Positions 23,647 through 31,548 of a stretch of 39,903 bases of DNA are shown here, one piece after another; positions within the stretch are counted from its first letter, which is position 1, and each line of letters starts with the position of its first letter. The notes below the pieces were generated by a model. It saw only the letters and a program-made list of their open reading frames with translations, did no database searches and was not told where the DNA came from. The translations under genes were made by a program, and so were the position numbers. This DNA is from Bryobacterales bacterium (lineage in GTDB: Bacteria; Acidobacteriota; Terriglobia; Bryobacterales; Bryobacteraceae), in contig DAIDHC010000062.1 in the NCBI GenBank assembly GCA_027452065.1, positions 1 through 39,903 of the forward strand, read 5' to 3'.

Positions 23647-25123
23647 CGAAGCCAAGCAGATGCCGCAGGGCGCGGCAGCCGAAACCAAAGAGCTCGGTCT
23701 TCTCGACCAGATCGTCGAGGAAGGGCGCTTCGGGAAAGACGCGGCGGCCAAAGAGCGCGGCAAGGACATGATCAAGGAGTTCGTGGCGCAGGTGCTCGAG
23801 GGCTCGATCACCGTGGCCCGCGACACCGAGGCGATGATCAATGCGCGCATCGCGCAGATCGATCACCTGCTGAGCCTGCAGTTGAGCGAAGTGATGCACG
23901 CGCCGGAATTCCAGAAGCTGGAAGGAACGTGGCGGGGGCTGCGCTACCTGGTGGGCCAGTCCGAATGCAGCGCGATGCTGAAGATCAAGGTGCTCAACGT
24001 GTCGAAGAAGGAGCTGCTGCGCGACCTGCAGCGGGCGCCGGAATTCGACCAGAGCGCGCTGTTCAAGAAGGTGTACGAGGAAGAGTTCGGCGTCTTCGGC
24101 GGCCATCCGTTCGGGGCGCTGATGGGCGATTACGAATTCGGCAAGAGCGGCCAGGACATCGAGCTGATCGAGAAGATCTCGCAGGTGGCGGCGGCGGCTC
24201 ACGCTCCGTTCCTCACCGCCTCTTCGCCGGACATGTTCAATCTGGAGAGCTTCTCCCAGATCGACCAGCCGCGCGACCTCGGCAAGATTTTCGACACCAC
24301 CGAATACGCCCGGTGGAAGGGTTTCCGGCAGAGCGAGGATTCGCGCTACGTCGCCCTCACCATGCCGCGCGTGCTGATGCGCCTGCCCTACGGCAAGGAC
24401 ACGGTCCCGGTGGAGGGCTTCAACTTCGAGGAAGGCGTCGACGGAACCGATCACGACAAGTATCTCTGGGGCAACTCGGCCTGGGCGCTCGGCACCCGGC
24501 TGACGAATGCCTTTGCTCTGTATGGCTGGTGCGCCTGCATCCGGGGCGTGGAAAGCGGCGGCCTGGTGGAAGGGCTTCCGGTTCACACGTTCAAGACGGA
24601 CGAAGGCGACGTGGCGATGAAGTGCCCCACCGAAGTCGCCATCACCGACCGGCGCGAGAAGGAACTGGCGGATCTCGGATTCGCGCCGCTGGTTCACTGC
24701 AAGGGCACCGACTACGCGGCCTTCTTCAGCGTGCAGTCGGCCCAGAAGCCGAAGATCTACGATAGCGACGCCGCTAACGCCAATGCTCGAATCTCGGCCC
24801 AGTTGCCGTATATCCTAGCTGTTTCCCGCTTCGCCCATTACCTCAAGGCGATGATGCGGGACAAGATCGGCGGCTACATGTCGAGGGACGAAGCAAGCCA
24901 GTTCCTCAACCGCTGGATCACCAAATATGTCGTCAGCAACGACGACGCCCCCTTCTCAGTCAAGGCTCAACGGCCTTTGAAGGAGGCCCGGGTCGACGTC
25001 ATGGAGATTCCGGGAAAACCTGGTTGTTACCGGGCGGTTGCCTTCCTGCGCCCGCACTTCCAGCTTGATGAGTTGACGGTATCGATGAGGCTGGTGGCAG
25101 ACCTTCCCCAACCGGCCAAGTAG
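23639..25123 (+). CDS. tssC: T6SS contractile sheath large subunit TssC (VipB)
   Basis: 494 aa, the main sheath protein. It shows the strongly conserved central part: LEGTWRGLRYLV, GALMGDYEFG, then ARWKGFRQSEDSRYVALTMP, the LPYGKDTVPVEGFNFEE segment, the YLWGNSAWALGTRL segment, and the YMSRDEASQFLNRWI near the C terminus. The start lies within the end of tssB, with GGGAGGAG directly upstream. A 48-base gap separates it from hcp. Length and sequence are those of a typical TssC, with nothing missing. Confidence 0.97.
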   Translation: MSSEAKQMPQGAAAETKELGLLDQIVEEGRFGKDAAAKERGKDMIKEFVAQVLEGSITVARDTEAMINARIAQIDHLLSLQLSEVMHAPEFQKLEGTWRGLRYLVGQSECSAMLKIKVLNVSKKELLRDLQRAPEFDQSALFKKVYEEEFGVFGGHPFGALMGDYEFGKSGQDIELIEKISQVAAAAHAPFLTASSPDMFNLESFSQIDQPRDLGKIFDTTEYARWKGFRQSEDSRYVALTMPRVLMRLPYGKDTVPVEGFNFEEGVDGTDHDKYLWGNSAWALGTRLTNAFALYGWCACIRGVESGGLVEGLPVHTFKTDEGDVAMKCPTEVAITDRREKELADLGFAPLVHCKGTDYAAFFSVQSAQKPKIYDSDAANANARISAQLPYILAVSRFAHYLKAMMRDKIGGYMSRDEASQFLNRWITKYVVSNDDAPFSVKAQRPLKEARVDVMEIPGKPGCYRAVAFLRPHFQLDELTVSMRLVADLPQPAK

Positions 25124-25171
25124 TTCCGTTTTGGCAGTCCATTCATTTGTGAGGAAAAGGAGAGCAAGAGC

Positions 25172-25681
25172 ATGGCGTACAGTTCGTTCATGAAGTTTAA
25201 CGACACCATCACCACCGGCGAATCCCTCGACCAGAAGTACAATGGCACCGCGGGATGGTTTGAGATTTACAGTTTCAGTTGGGGGGCTTCGAACCCGACC
25301 AACATTTCGGCCGGTTCGGGTGCCGCCTCAGGCCGGGTGTCGATCAGCAGCTTCAATATCATGAAGAAGTTCGACGTGGCCAGCCCGTCGTTGTTCAACC
25401 AGTGCTGCCTCGGCAAACACTTCACCGGAGCGGTGGTGGTGCTGGCCAAGGCGGGCGGCGATGCAATTCCCATTGAGTTCATCAACTACACCTTCACCGA
25501 GGTGTACGTGGAGAGCATCCAGTGGTCGGGCTCGGCCGGCGGCGACGACACGCCGACGGAAAGCGTATCCTTCGCCTTCGGCAAGGTGATGATCACCTAC
25601 ACCCAGCAGGCGGCGACGGGATCGGGCAGCGCCACCCCGGCCGCGGGTTGGGACATTCGCGCCAACGTTCCCGGCTCCTAG
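25172..25681 (+). CDS. hcp: T6SS inner tube protein Hcp (TssD)
   Basis: 169 aa protein that forms hexameric rings stacked into the secreted tube; it is also a chaperone for small effectors. Landmarks are the short N-terminal strand, GWFEIYSFSWGASNP, SISSFNIMKKFD, and the FINYTFTEVYVESIQWSGS segment near the middle. Length is normal and no toxin domain is fused. A strong Shine-Dalgarno AAGGAGAG seven bases before the ATG fits the high level at which Hcp is usually made. A 48-base gap before it could hold an mRNA processing site, but I see no hairpin. Confidence 0.97.
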   Translation: MAYSSFMKFNDTITTGESLDQKYNGTAGWFEIYSFSWGASNPTNISAGSGAASGRVSISSFNIMKKFDVASPSLFNQCCLGKHFTGAVVVLAKAGGDAIPIEFINYTFTEVYVESIQWSGSAGGDDTPTESVSFAFGKVMITYTQQAATGSGSATPAAGWDIRANVPGS

Positions 25682-25689
25682 ACAGAACC

Positions 25690-26406
25690 ATGACTGCCAA
25701 AGACCTTCTACAAGCTGGGAAGCTGTCGGAGGCGATCGAGGCGCTGGGCATCGAGTTGAGAGACAATCCAACCGATGCCCAGCGCCGTACGTTTCTGTTC
25801 GAGCTGCTGTGCTTCGCCGGAAATTACGATCGCGCCGACAAGCAACTGGATGTTCTCAGCGGCGACAACCCGCAGGCCGGCATGGGCGGCTTGCTTTACA
25901 AGAGCGCCCTGCACGCCGAACGCGACCGGCAGAAGATGTTTGAAAAAGAAACCTTCCCGCTATCGTCGGCTCCGGCTCCGGTGGCCGGCAAATTCAACGG
26001 CCAGCCGTTTGAATCGATCGAGGATGCCGACCCCCGGGTGGGAGCCCGCCTGGAGCTGTTCGCGGCCGGCCAGTATATGTGGATTCCGTTCGCCCACATC
26101 GCAACCATCGAGATGCCGCCGCCCAAGCGGCTGCGCGACCTGCTGTGGTCGCCCGCCAAGGTGATGACCGGCCCCGCCTTTGAGGGATTGGAACTGGGTG
26201 AGATTTTGCTCCCGGTGCTCGCACCGCTCTCCTGGAAACACGCCGACGACGCCGTGAAACTGGGCCGCGCCACCGAGTGGGTCGATCTCGAAATCGGCGG
26301 GCAGGCTCCGGTCGGCCAGAAAATGCTCTTGATCGACGGTGAAGAAGTGCCATTCCTCGAGATGCGGCAGTTGGAGATCCAGGTTTCCGAAGCTGCCGCT
26401 TCGTGA
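25690..26406 (+). CDS. tagJ: T6SS accessory protein TagJ (ImpE/HsiE family)
   Basis: 238 aa. The N-terminal half is TPR-like (KLSEAIEALGIELRDNPTD, then a second helix pair with CFAGNYDRADKQLDVL). The C-terminal half is a beta domain typical of ImpE (GKFNGQPFESIEDADPRVGA, then YMWIPFAHIATIEMPPPKRL). In Pseudomonas the homologue HsiE1 binds the sheath protein TssB and is linked with a ClpV subclass that uses a different sheath-recognition mode. The start ATG 25690 is eight bases after the hcp stop; the open frame before it overlaps hcp in another frame and is not real. Six bases separate it from tssA. Confidence 0.92.
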   Translation: MTAKDLLQAGKLSEAIEALGIELRDNPTDAQRRTFLFELLCFAGNYDRADKQLDVLSGDNPQAGMGGLLYKSALHAERDRQKMFEKETFPLSSAPAPVAGKFNGQPFESIEDADPRVGARLELFAAGQYMWIPFAHIATIEMPPPKRLRDLLWSPAKVMTGPAFEGLELGEILLPVLAPLSWKHADDAVKLGRATEWVDLEIGGQAPVGQKMLLIDGEEVPFLEMRQLEIQVSEAAAS

Positions 26407-26412
26407 AACATC

Positions 26413-28206
26413 ATGCCCTGGCGAAACGATTTATTCGACCCCATCCCCGGTGAAAACCCCTGTGGCGCGGATCTGCGCTACGAGCCGGTTTACGACGACA
26501 TCAAGGAAGCCCGGCGCGAGGATGTCGACGCCCCGCAAGGCGACTGGCAGCACGAGCGGAAGGTAGCCGACTGGCCGCTCGTCATCCGCCTGTGCGGCGA
26601 CCTGCTGGCCAAGAAGTCCAAGGACCTTCAGCTCGCCGTCTGGCTCACCGAGGCGATGCTGCGCCGCGAGGGTTACTCGGGCCTGAAGGGCGGCCTGGAC
26701 TTCTGCGCGGGCCTGCTCGATAAATTCTGGGACAACCTGTATCCGGAGATGGAAGACGGCGACGCCGAGATCCGGGCGGCTCCGCTCGAGTGGATGGGCA
26801 TGAAGCTGGACGCCGCCGTCAAGTCGGTTCCGCTCAATCCGGCCGGGCACGACTGGTTTCGCTACACCGATTCGCGCTCGGTGCCCTCGGAGGAGTCGGT
26901 CAAGAACGACGCCATCAAGCAGGCGGCGCGCAAGAAGATCATCGACGGCGGCAAGCTCGCCCCGGAGGTTTTCGACAAGTCGGTCGAGGAGGCACCGAAG
27001 GCCTTCTATAAGCAGATCATCGGCGAAATCGACGGGTGTCTGGCCTCGCTGAAGAAGCTGGGCGCGCTGTGCGACGAGAAGTTTGGGGACGCCAGCCCCA
27101 GCTTCGGCGGCCTGCGCAAGCCGCTCGAGGAAGTGCGGCTGGTCGTCCATCCGATTCTCAAGAAGAAGCTCGAGCTCGATCCCGACCCTCCGGAAGAGGA
27201 GCCGGTGCCGGAGTCCGCCGAGCAGGCCGAAGCCACCGGCGGGGCGGCGGGCGAGGGCGAGGCGGCGGCCGAAGGCGGCGCGGGGACGATCACCATCGAG
27301 CCCGCCAATCGCAATGACGCGGTGACGAGAGTGGCCGCGGTGGCCCGCTATCTGCGAAAGCTGGAGCCGTCCAACCCGGCCTCGTACCTGATGCTGCGCG
27401 GTCTCCGCTGGGGCGAAGTGCGGGCGGCCGGATCGCATCCCCGCGCCCGGCTGCTGGAGGCGCCCATCACGGCGGTTCGGACGCAATTGAAGTCGCTGCT
27501 GCTCGACCAGAAGTGGCCCGAACTGCTCGAAACGGCGGAAACCGCCATGGCGCAGCCCTGCGGGCGCGGATGGATGGACCTGCAGCGCTACGCCATCACC
27601 GCCTGCGATCATCTGGGCGAAACGCATCAACTGGTGGGCGCGGCCATCCGCGCCGCGATGCTCGAATATCTGCGCGCCGTGCCCGAGCTTCCGTCCATGA
27701 CGATGATGGACGACACGCCCACGGCGAACGACGAAACGCGCGCCTGGCTGGCGCTGGAAACAAAACTGTCCTCCAATGGCGCGGGCCCGGGTGAGAATTC
27801 CACCACCGAAAGCGAGTCAGAACCCATGCAGGGAGCGGAAACTTTTGAACTGGCGATGGACGCGGTTCGCTCCGGCAACGCGGAGCGCGGAATCACGCTT
27901 CTGATGAATCAACTCAGCCGCGAGTCGAGCACGCGGGGACGCTTCCGCTGCCGCACCCAGCTCGCCGCCGTCCTGGTGGCCGCCGGCCGCGAGCCGATCG
28001 CGCTGCCCATTCTTCAGGACCTCGCCGCCCAGATTGAAGCCTTCAAGCTCGAGGACTGGGAAAGCGGCGATGTCGTCGCCCAGCCGCTCGTCCTCCTTCA
28101 TCGCTGCCTGTCCAAGCTCAACGGCGACGCCGCCACGCTGCAGAACCTCTACCTCCGCATCTGCCGCCTCGACCCGCTCCAGGCCATTCAGTGCGCGCAG
28201 GTGTAA
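26413..28206 (+). CDS. tssA: T6SS cap/baseplate protein TssA
   Basis: 597 aa cytosolic protein. The N-terminal ImpA_N domain (about 8-130) has IPGENPCGADLRYEPVYDDI and the GLKGGLDFCAGLLDKFWDNLYPE segment. An acidic, Ala/Glu-rich linker lies about 258-295, followed by a helical C-terminal region. TssA proteins organise baseplate and tail-tube polymerisation; long and short classes differ in the C-terminal part. This one is a long form, but I cannot tell from the sequence alone which C-terminal class it belongs to. The stop is three bases from the tssE start. Confidence 0.93.
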   Translation: MPWRNDLFDPIPGENPCGADLRYEPVYDDIKEARREDVDAPQGDWQHERKVADWPLVIRLCGDLLAKKSKDLQLAVWLTEAMLRREGYSGLKGGLDFCAGLLDKFWDNLYPEMEDGDAEIRAAPLEWMGMKLDAAVKSVPLNPAGHDWFRYTDSRSVPSEESVKNDAIKQAARKKIIDGGKLAPEVFDKSVEEAPKAFYKQIIGEIDGCLASLKKLGALCDEKFGDASPSFGGLRKPLEEVRLVVHPILKKKLELDPDPPEEEPVPESAEQAEATGGAAGEGEAAAEGGAGTITIEPANRNDAVTRVAAVARYLRKLEPSNPASYLMLRGLRWGEVRAAGSHPRARLLEAPITAVRTQLKSLLLDQKWPELLETAETAMAQPCGRGWMDLQRYAITACDHLGETHQLVGAAIRAAMLEYLRAVPELPSMTMMDDTPTANDETRAWLALETKLSSNGAGPGENSTTESESEPMQGAETFELAMDAVRSGNAERGITLLMNQLSRESSTRGRFRCRTQLAAVLVAAGREPIALPILQDLAAQIEAFKLEDWESGDVVAQPLVLLHRCLSKLNGDAATLQNLYLRICRLDPLQAIQCAQV

Positions 28207-28209
28207 CCC

Positions 28210-28698
28210 ATGGCCCGCTCCGATATTGACCGCCCCGTACAGCAGTCCCTGATCGACCGCCTGATCGACGACGATCCCCAAAGCAATGTCGAGCCGCCGA
28301 TGTCCCGCAGCCAGTCGGTGCGCGTTTTCAAGAATTCGATCCGCCGCGACCTCGAGTGGCTCCTGAACTCCCGCCGCACTCCGGAGGATCCTCCGGAAGA
28401 TATGGAAGACGCCGCCCGCTCGGTGCTCTATTTCGGCCTTCCCGACGTCACTTCGCTCAGCGGCGATTCCACCGACGACCGGGTCCGCCTGCTGCGCATG
28501 ATTGAGGATGCCATCGCTACTTACGAACCGCGCCTCGCCAGCGTCACGGTATCGGAAGCCGAGAATCCGGACTCCGAAGCCCGCCGCGTCCGCTTCCTCA
28601 TCCAGGCGACGCTGCGCATGGACCCGAGCCCGGAGCTGGTCTACTTCGACACCGTTCTCGACCTCAGCAGCAAGGAATACGAGGTGAAGGGGAGCTGA
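28210..28698 (+). CDS. tssE: T6SS baseplate wedge protein TssE (gp25-like)
   Basis: 162 aa protein of the phage T4 gp25 fold. It links the baseplate to the first sheath ring. Landmarks are the helix SVRVFKNSIRRDLEWLLNSR (EWLLN is the family signature), then VLYFGLPDVTSLS, and the ATYEPRLASVTVS segment in the second half. It lies between tssA (three bases) and tssF (one base) in the tight operon. Length is normal. Confidence 0.95.
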   Translation: MARSDIDRPVQQSLIDRLIDDDPQSNVEPPMSRSQSVRVFKNSIRRDLEWLLNSRRTPEDPPEDMEDAARSVLYFGLPDVTSLSGDSTDDRVRLLRMIEDAIATYEPRLASVTVSEAENPDSEARRVRFLIQATLRMDPSPELVYFDTVLDLSSKEYEVKGS

Positions 28699-28699
28699 C

Positions 28700-30535
28700 A
28701 TGCGCGACGAGATGCTGCTCTACTACGAACGCGAGCTCAGCTTCCTCCGGCGCCTCGGCGCCGAGTTCGCCGAGCGGTATCCGAAGATCGCCTCCCGCCT
28801 CCAGCTCGAGCCGAACATGTGCGAAGATCCGCACGTCGAGCGGCTGATCGAATCCGTGGCCTTCCTCGCCGCCCGCGTTCATCTCAAGATCGACGACCAG
28901 TTCCCGGAAATCACGGAGGGCCTGTTTCAGATCCTCTACCCGCACTACGTCCGGCCGATTCCATCGATGTCGCTGGTGCAGTTCCACCTCGATCCCGAGC
29001 AGGGCCGCCTCACTACCGGCTTCCGCGTGCCCCGCAACTCGACCCTGCTGTCCCGCCCGGTGCAGGGCGTCCCGTGCCGCTTCCGGACCTGTTTCGACAC
29101 CACGCTGTGGCCGATCGAGGTGTCGGAAGCCGCCTGGACCACCGTGGAGCGGCTCAACCCTCCGCTGCGCGGCGGCGATGCCGTGGCCGCGCTGCGCGTC
29201 GAGCTGAAGAGCCTCACCGGTCCTTTCGCAACCCTCGATCTCGACACTCTCCGCGTCTACCTGTCAGGCGACGGCAACATGCCTTTCACCCTCCAGGAGC
29301 TGCTGCTCAACAATTGCCGCCGCGTCGTCATCCGCGACCGCGACACAACGGCCCGCCGCCCGCCCATCGTCCTGCCCGCCTCCGTTGTGAGCCAGGTCGG
29401 CTTCGGCGAGGACGAAGCCATGCTGCCGTTTCCCCGGCGGTCCTTCAGCGGCTACCGTCTTCTGCAGGAATACTTCGCCTTCCCCCAGAAATTCCTTTTT
29501 CTCGATATCGGCGGGCTGGAGTCGATTCGCGAGGCCGGCTTCAGCGATTCGGTGGAGCTCATTTTTCTCATCGCCCCTTTCGAGCGCCCCGACCGGCATT
29601 TCACGCTGGAAACCGCGGTGAACGCCGACACCATTCGCCTGTCCTGCTCGCCCGTGCTCAACCTCTTCCCCCAGGTCTCCGAGCCGATCCTGCTCCACCA
29701 GCGCCGGCCTGAGTACCTCATCGTTCCCGACGCCCGCCGCCGCCAGAGCACCGAGGCCTTCTCGGTCGAAGCGGTCACCGGCGTCATGTCCGGCTCTAAT
29801 GAGGCTGTCGCCTTCGATCCGTTCTACGCTTTTCGCCACGGGACGCCAGCCCAGGGCGGAGTCTTCTGGTACGCAACGCGCAAGCCTTCCGGCTGGGCCT
29901 CCGACGGCGGCACCGATCTCTATCTCTCGCTGGCCGATCTGGCCAACCGCCCCGTCCACCCCGACGCCGACGCCATCACCTGCCGCCTGCTGTGCTTCAA
30001 TCGCGACCTGCCCAGCCGCCTCCCGTTCGGAAACGAAAACGGCGACTTCGAGCTGGAAGGCGGCGGCCCGTTGAAACGCATTATCGCCCTCGTCAAGCCG
30101 ACCCAGGTCGTCCAGCCGCCCCTCGGCGGCTCGCTGCAATGGCGCCTCATCTCCCAGCTCTCGCTCAATTACCTTTCACTCATCGACGGCGGCGTCGAGG
30201 CGCTTCGCGAGATCCTGCGCGTGCACAATCTCTCCGGCGCCGCCTACGTCGAAAAACAGATCGAGGGCATTGTTTCCATCGCCAGCCGCCCGTCGATGAT
30301 CCAGCTCTCCTCCGAGCACGGCATCAGCTTTGCCCGCGGCCGCCGAGTCGACATCGAGCTGGACGAGGATCAGTTTACCGGCAGCGGCGCTTACCTGTTC
30401 GCCACGCTGATTGATCGCTTCCTCGGCCTCTACGTCTCGCTCAACAGCTTTATCGTTCTCACCGCGCGCACCCGGCAGCGCAAGGGCATCATGAAGGAAT
30501 GGCGCCCGCGCGCGGGCGACAGGATACTGGCGTGA
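28700..30535 (+). CDS. tssF: T6SS baseplate protein TssF
   Basis: 611 aa. The N terminus MRDEMLLYYERELSFLRRLG is the classical TssF start (family LLxYYxRELxYLR), followed by AEFAERYPKIASRLQLEP and the HVERLIESVAFLAARVHLKI segment. The C-terminal part has RGRRVDIELDEDQFTGSGAY followed by LFATLIDRFLGLYVSLNSF, also typical. TssF forms a wedge with TssG, TssE and TssK. Its stop codon overlaps the tssG GTG start by four bases. Confidence 0.96.
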   Translation: MRDEMLLYYERELSFLRRLGAEFAERYPKIASRLQLEPNMCEDPHVERLIESVAFLAARVHLKIDDQFPEITEGLFQILYPHYVRPIPSMSLVQFHLDPEQGRLTTGFRVPRNSTLLSRPVQGVPCRFRTCFDTTLWPIEVSEAAWTTVERLNPPLRGGDAVAALRVELKSLTGPFATLDLDTLRVYLSGDGNMPFTLQELLLNNCRRVVIRDRDTTARRPPIVLPASVVSQVGFGEDEAMLPFPRRSFSGYRLLQEYFAFPQKFLFLDIGGLESIREAGFSDSVELIFLIAPFERPDRHFTLETAVNADTIRLSCSPVLNLFPQVSEPILLHQRRPEYLIVPDARRRQSTEAFSVEAVTGVMSGSNEAVAFDPFYAFRHGTPAQGGVFWYATRKPSGWASDGGTDLYLSLADLANRPVHPDADAITCRLLCFNRDLPSRLPFGNENGDFELEGGGPLKRIIALVKPTQVVQPPLGGSLQWRLISQLSLNYLSLIDGGVEALREILRVHNLSGAAYVEKQIEGIVSIASRPSMIQLSSEHGISFARGRRVDIELDEDQFTGSGAYLFATLIDRFLGLYVSLNSFIVLTARTRQRKGIMKEWRPRAGDRILA

Positions 30536-31539
30536 ACCAACCGGCCCTCCTTCATCTGCTCGAAGATTATCCCTACGAGGTCGATTTCTTCCAGGCCGTC
30601 GTCGCTCTCGAGCAGGTCTTCCCCGAGCGCGAGCCGGTGGGCGGCTACGGCGCGCCCTCCCGCGAGGTCGTCCGCTTCATCACCCGGCCCACGCTGTCCT
30701 TCCCGGCCAGCGAAATCCAGGCCTTCGACCTTCCCGAAGGCGGCCAGCCGCGGCTCACCGTCAATTTCATGGGCGTTGCCGGCGCCCTCGGCCCCCTGCC
30801 CAACGCCTACACCAGCCTGCTACTGGAACGCAGCCGCGCGCGCGACCACGTCCTGCGCGAGTTTTTCGATCTGTTCCACCACCGGCTGATCTCCCTTTTC
30901 TATCTGGCCTGGGAAAAATATCACTTCGCTCTTGCCTACCGCAAGCCCGAGAAGGACCGCTTCACCGGCTACCTGATGGAACTGGTGGGGCTCGGCATCC
31001 GCGAGTTGCGCAACCGCCAGGCGGTGCATGATCACGCCCTGGTTTACTATGCCGGCCTGCTCGGCCTCCAGTCCCGTCCCGCCGCCGCCCTCCAGCAAAT
31101 CCTCTGGGACCACTTCGACGTTCCTGTCGGCATTGAACAGTTCGTCGGCGGCTGGTACCAGCTCGACAGCGATGCCCTGTGCTGGCTCGACGGCCAGGAA
31201 ACGCCGTCCCGCTGCCTCGGCGAAGGCGCCGTCGCCGGTGACGCCATTTGGGATCACCAGGCGCGGGCGCGTATCCGCCTCGGACCGCTCAGCCTTTCCC
31301 TGTATCGACGTTTCCTTCCCGGCGGCGGAGCCTGGGAGCAGCTCCGCTCTCTGATTCTGTTCTTTTCCGGCGGCCAGATCGACTTCGAAATACAACTTGT
31401 GCTGGCCCGCGACCAGGTTCCTGAATACGAACTGGGCGCCGACGCCGGCGACGGGCTTCCGCTCGGCCTCTGCTCCTGGGCCGGCGCCGGAGCCTTTGAC
31501 CACGACCCCGACGATGCAATCCTGCTACTGGCAGAATGA
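30532..31539 (+). CDS. tssG: T6SS baseplate protein TssG
   Basis: 335 aa. I chose GTG 30532, which overlaps the tssF stop (GTGA) and matches the family start NQPALLHLLEDYPYEVDFFQ; the longer frame from 30499 only reads into tssF. Landmarks are VNFMGVAGALGPLPNAYTSL and FFDLFHHRLISLFYLAWEKY near one third, and the RIRLGPLSLSLYRRFLPGG segment. TssG bridges two TssF copies in the baseplate wedge. Translational coupling fits the fixed 2:1 TssF:TssG complex known from other bacteria. Nine bases follow before clpV. Confidence 0.95.
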   Translation: MNQPALLHLLEDYPYEVDFFQAVVALEQVFPEREPVGGYGAPSREVVRFITRPTLSFPASEIQAFDLPEGGQPRLTVNFMGVAGALGPLPNAYTSLLLERSRARDHVLREFFDLFHHRLISLFYLAWEKYHFALAYRKPEKDRFTGYLMELVGLGIRELRNRQAVHDHALVYYAGLLGLQSRPAAALQQILWDHFDVPVGIEQFVGGWYQLDSDALCWLDGQETPSRCLGEGAVAGDAIWDHQARARIRLGPLSLSLYRRFLPGGGAWEQLRSLILFFSGGQIDFEIQLVLARDQVPEYELGADAGDGLPLGLCSWAGAGAFDHDPDDAILLLAE

Positions 31540-31548
31540 GGACTTGAA

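Noticed and set aside
25124..25171. TTGGCA before hcp as a possible sigma-54 -24 element
   Set aside because: The -12 GC is not at the required distance; the gap is only 48 bases within an operon.
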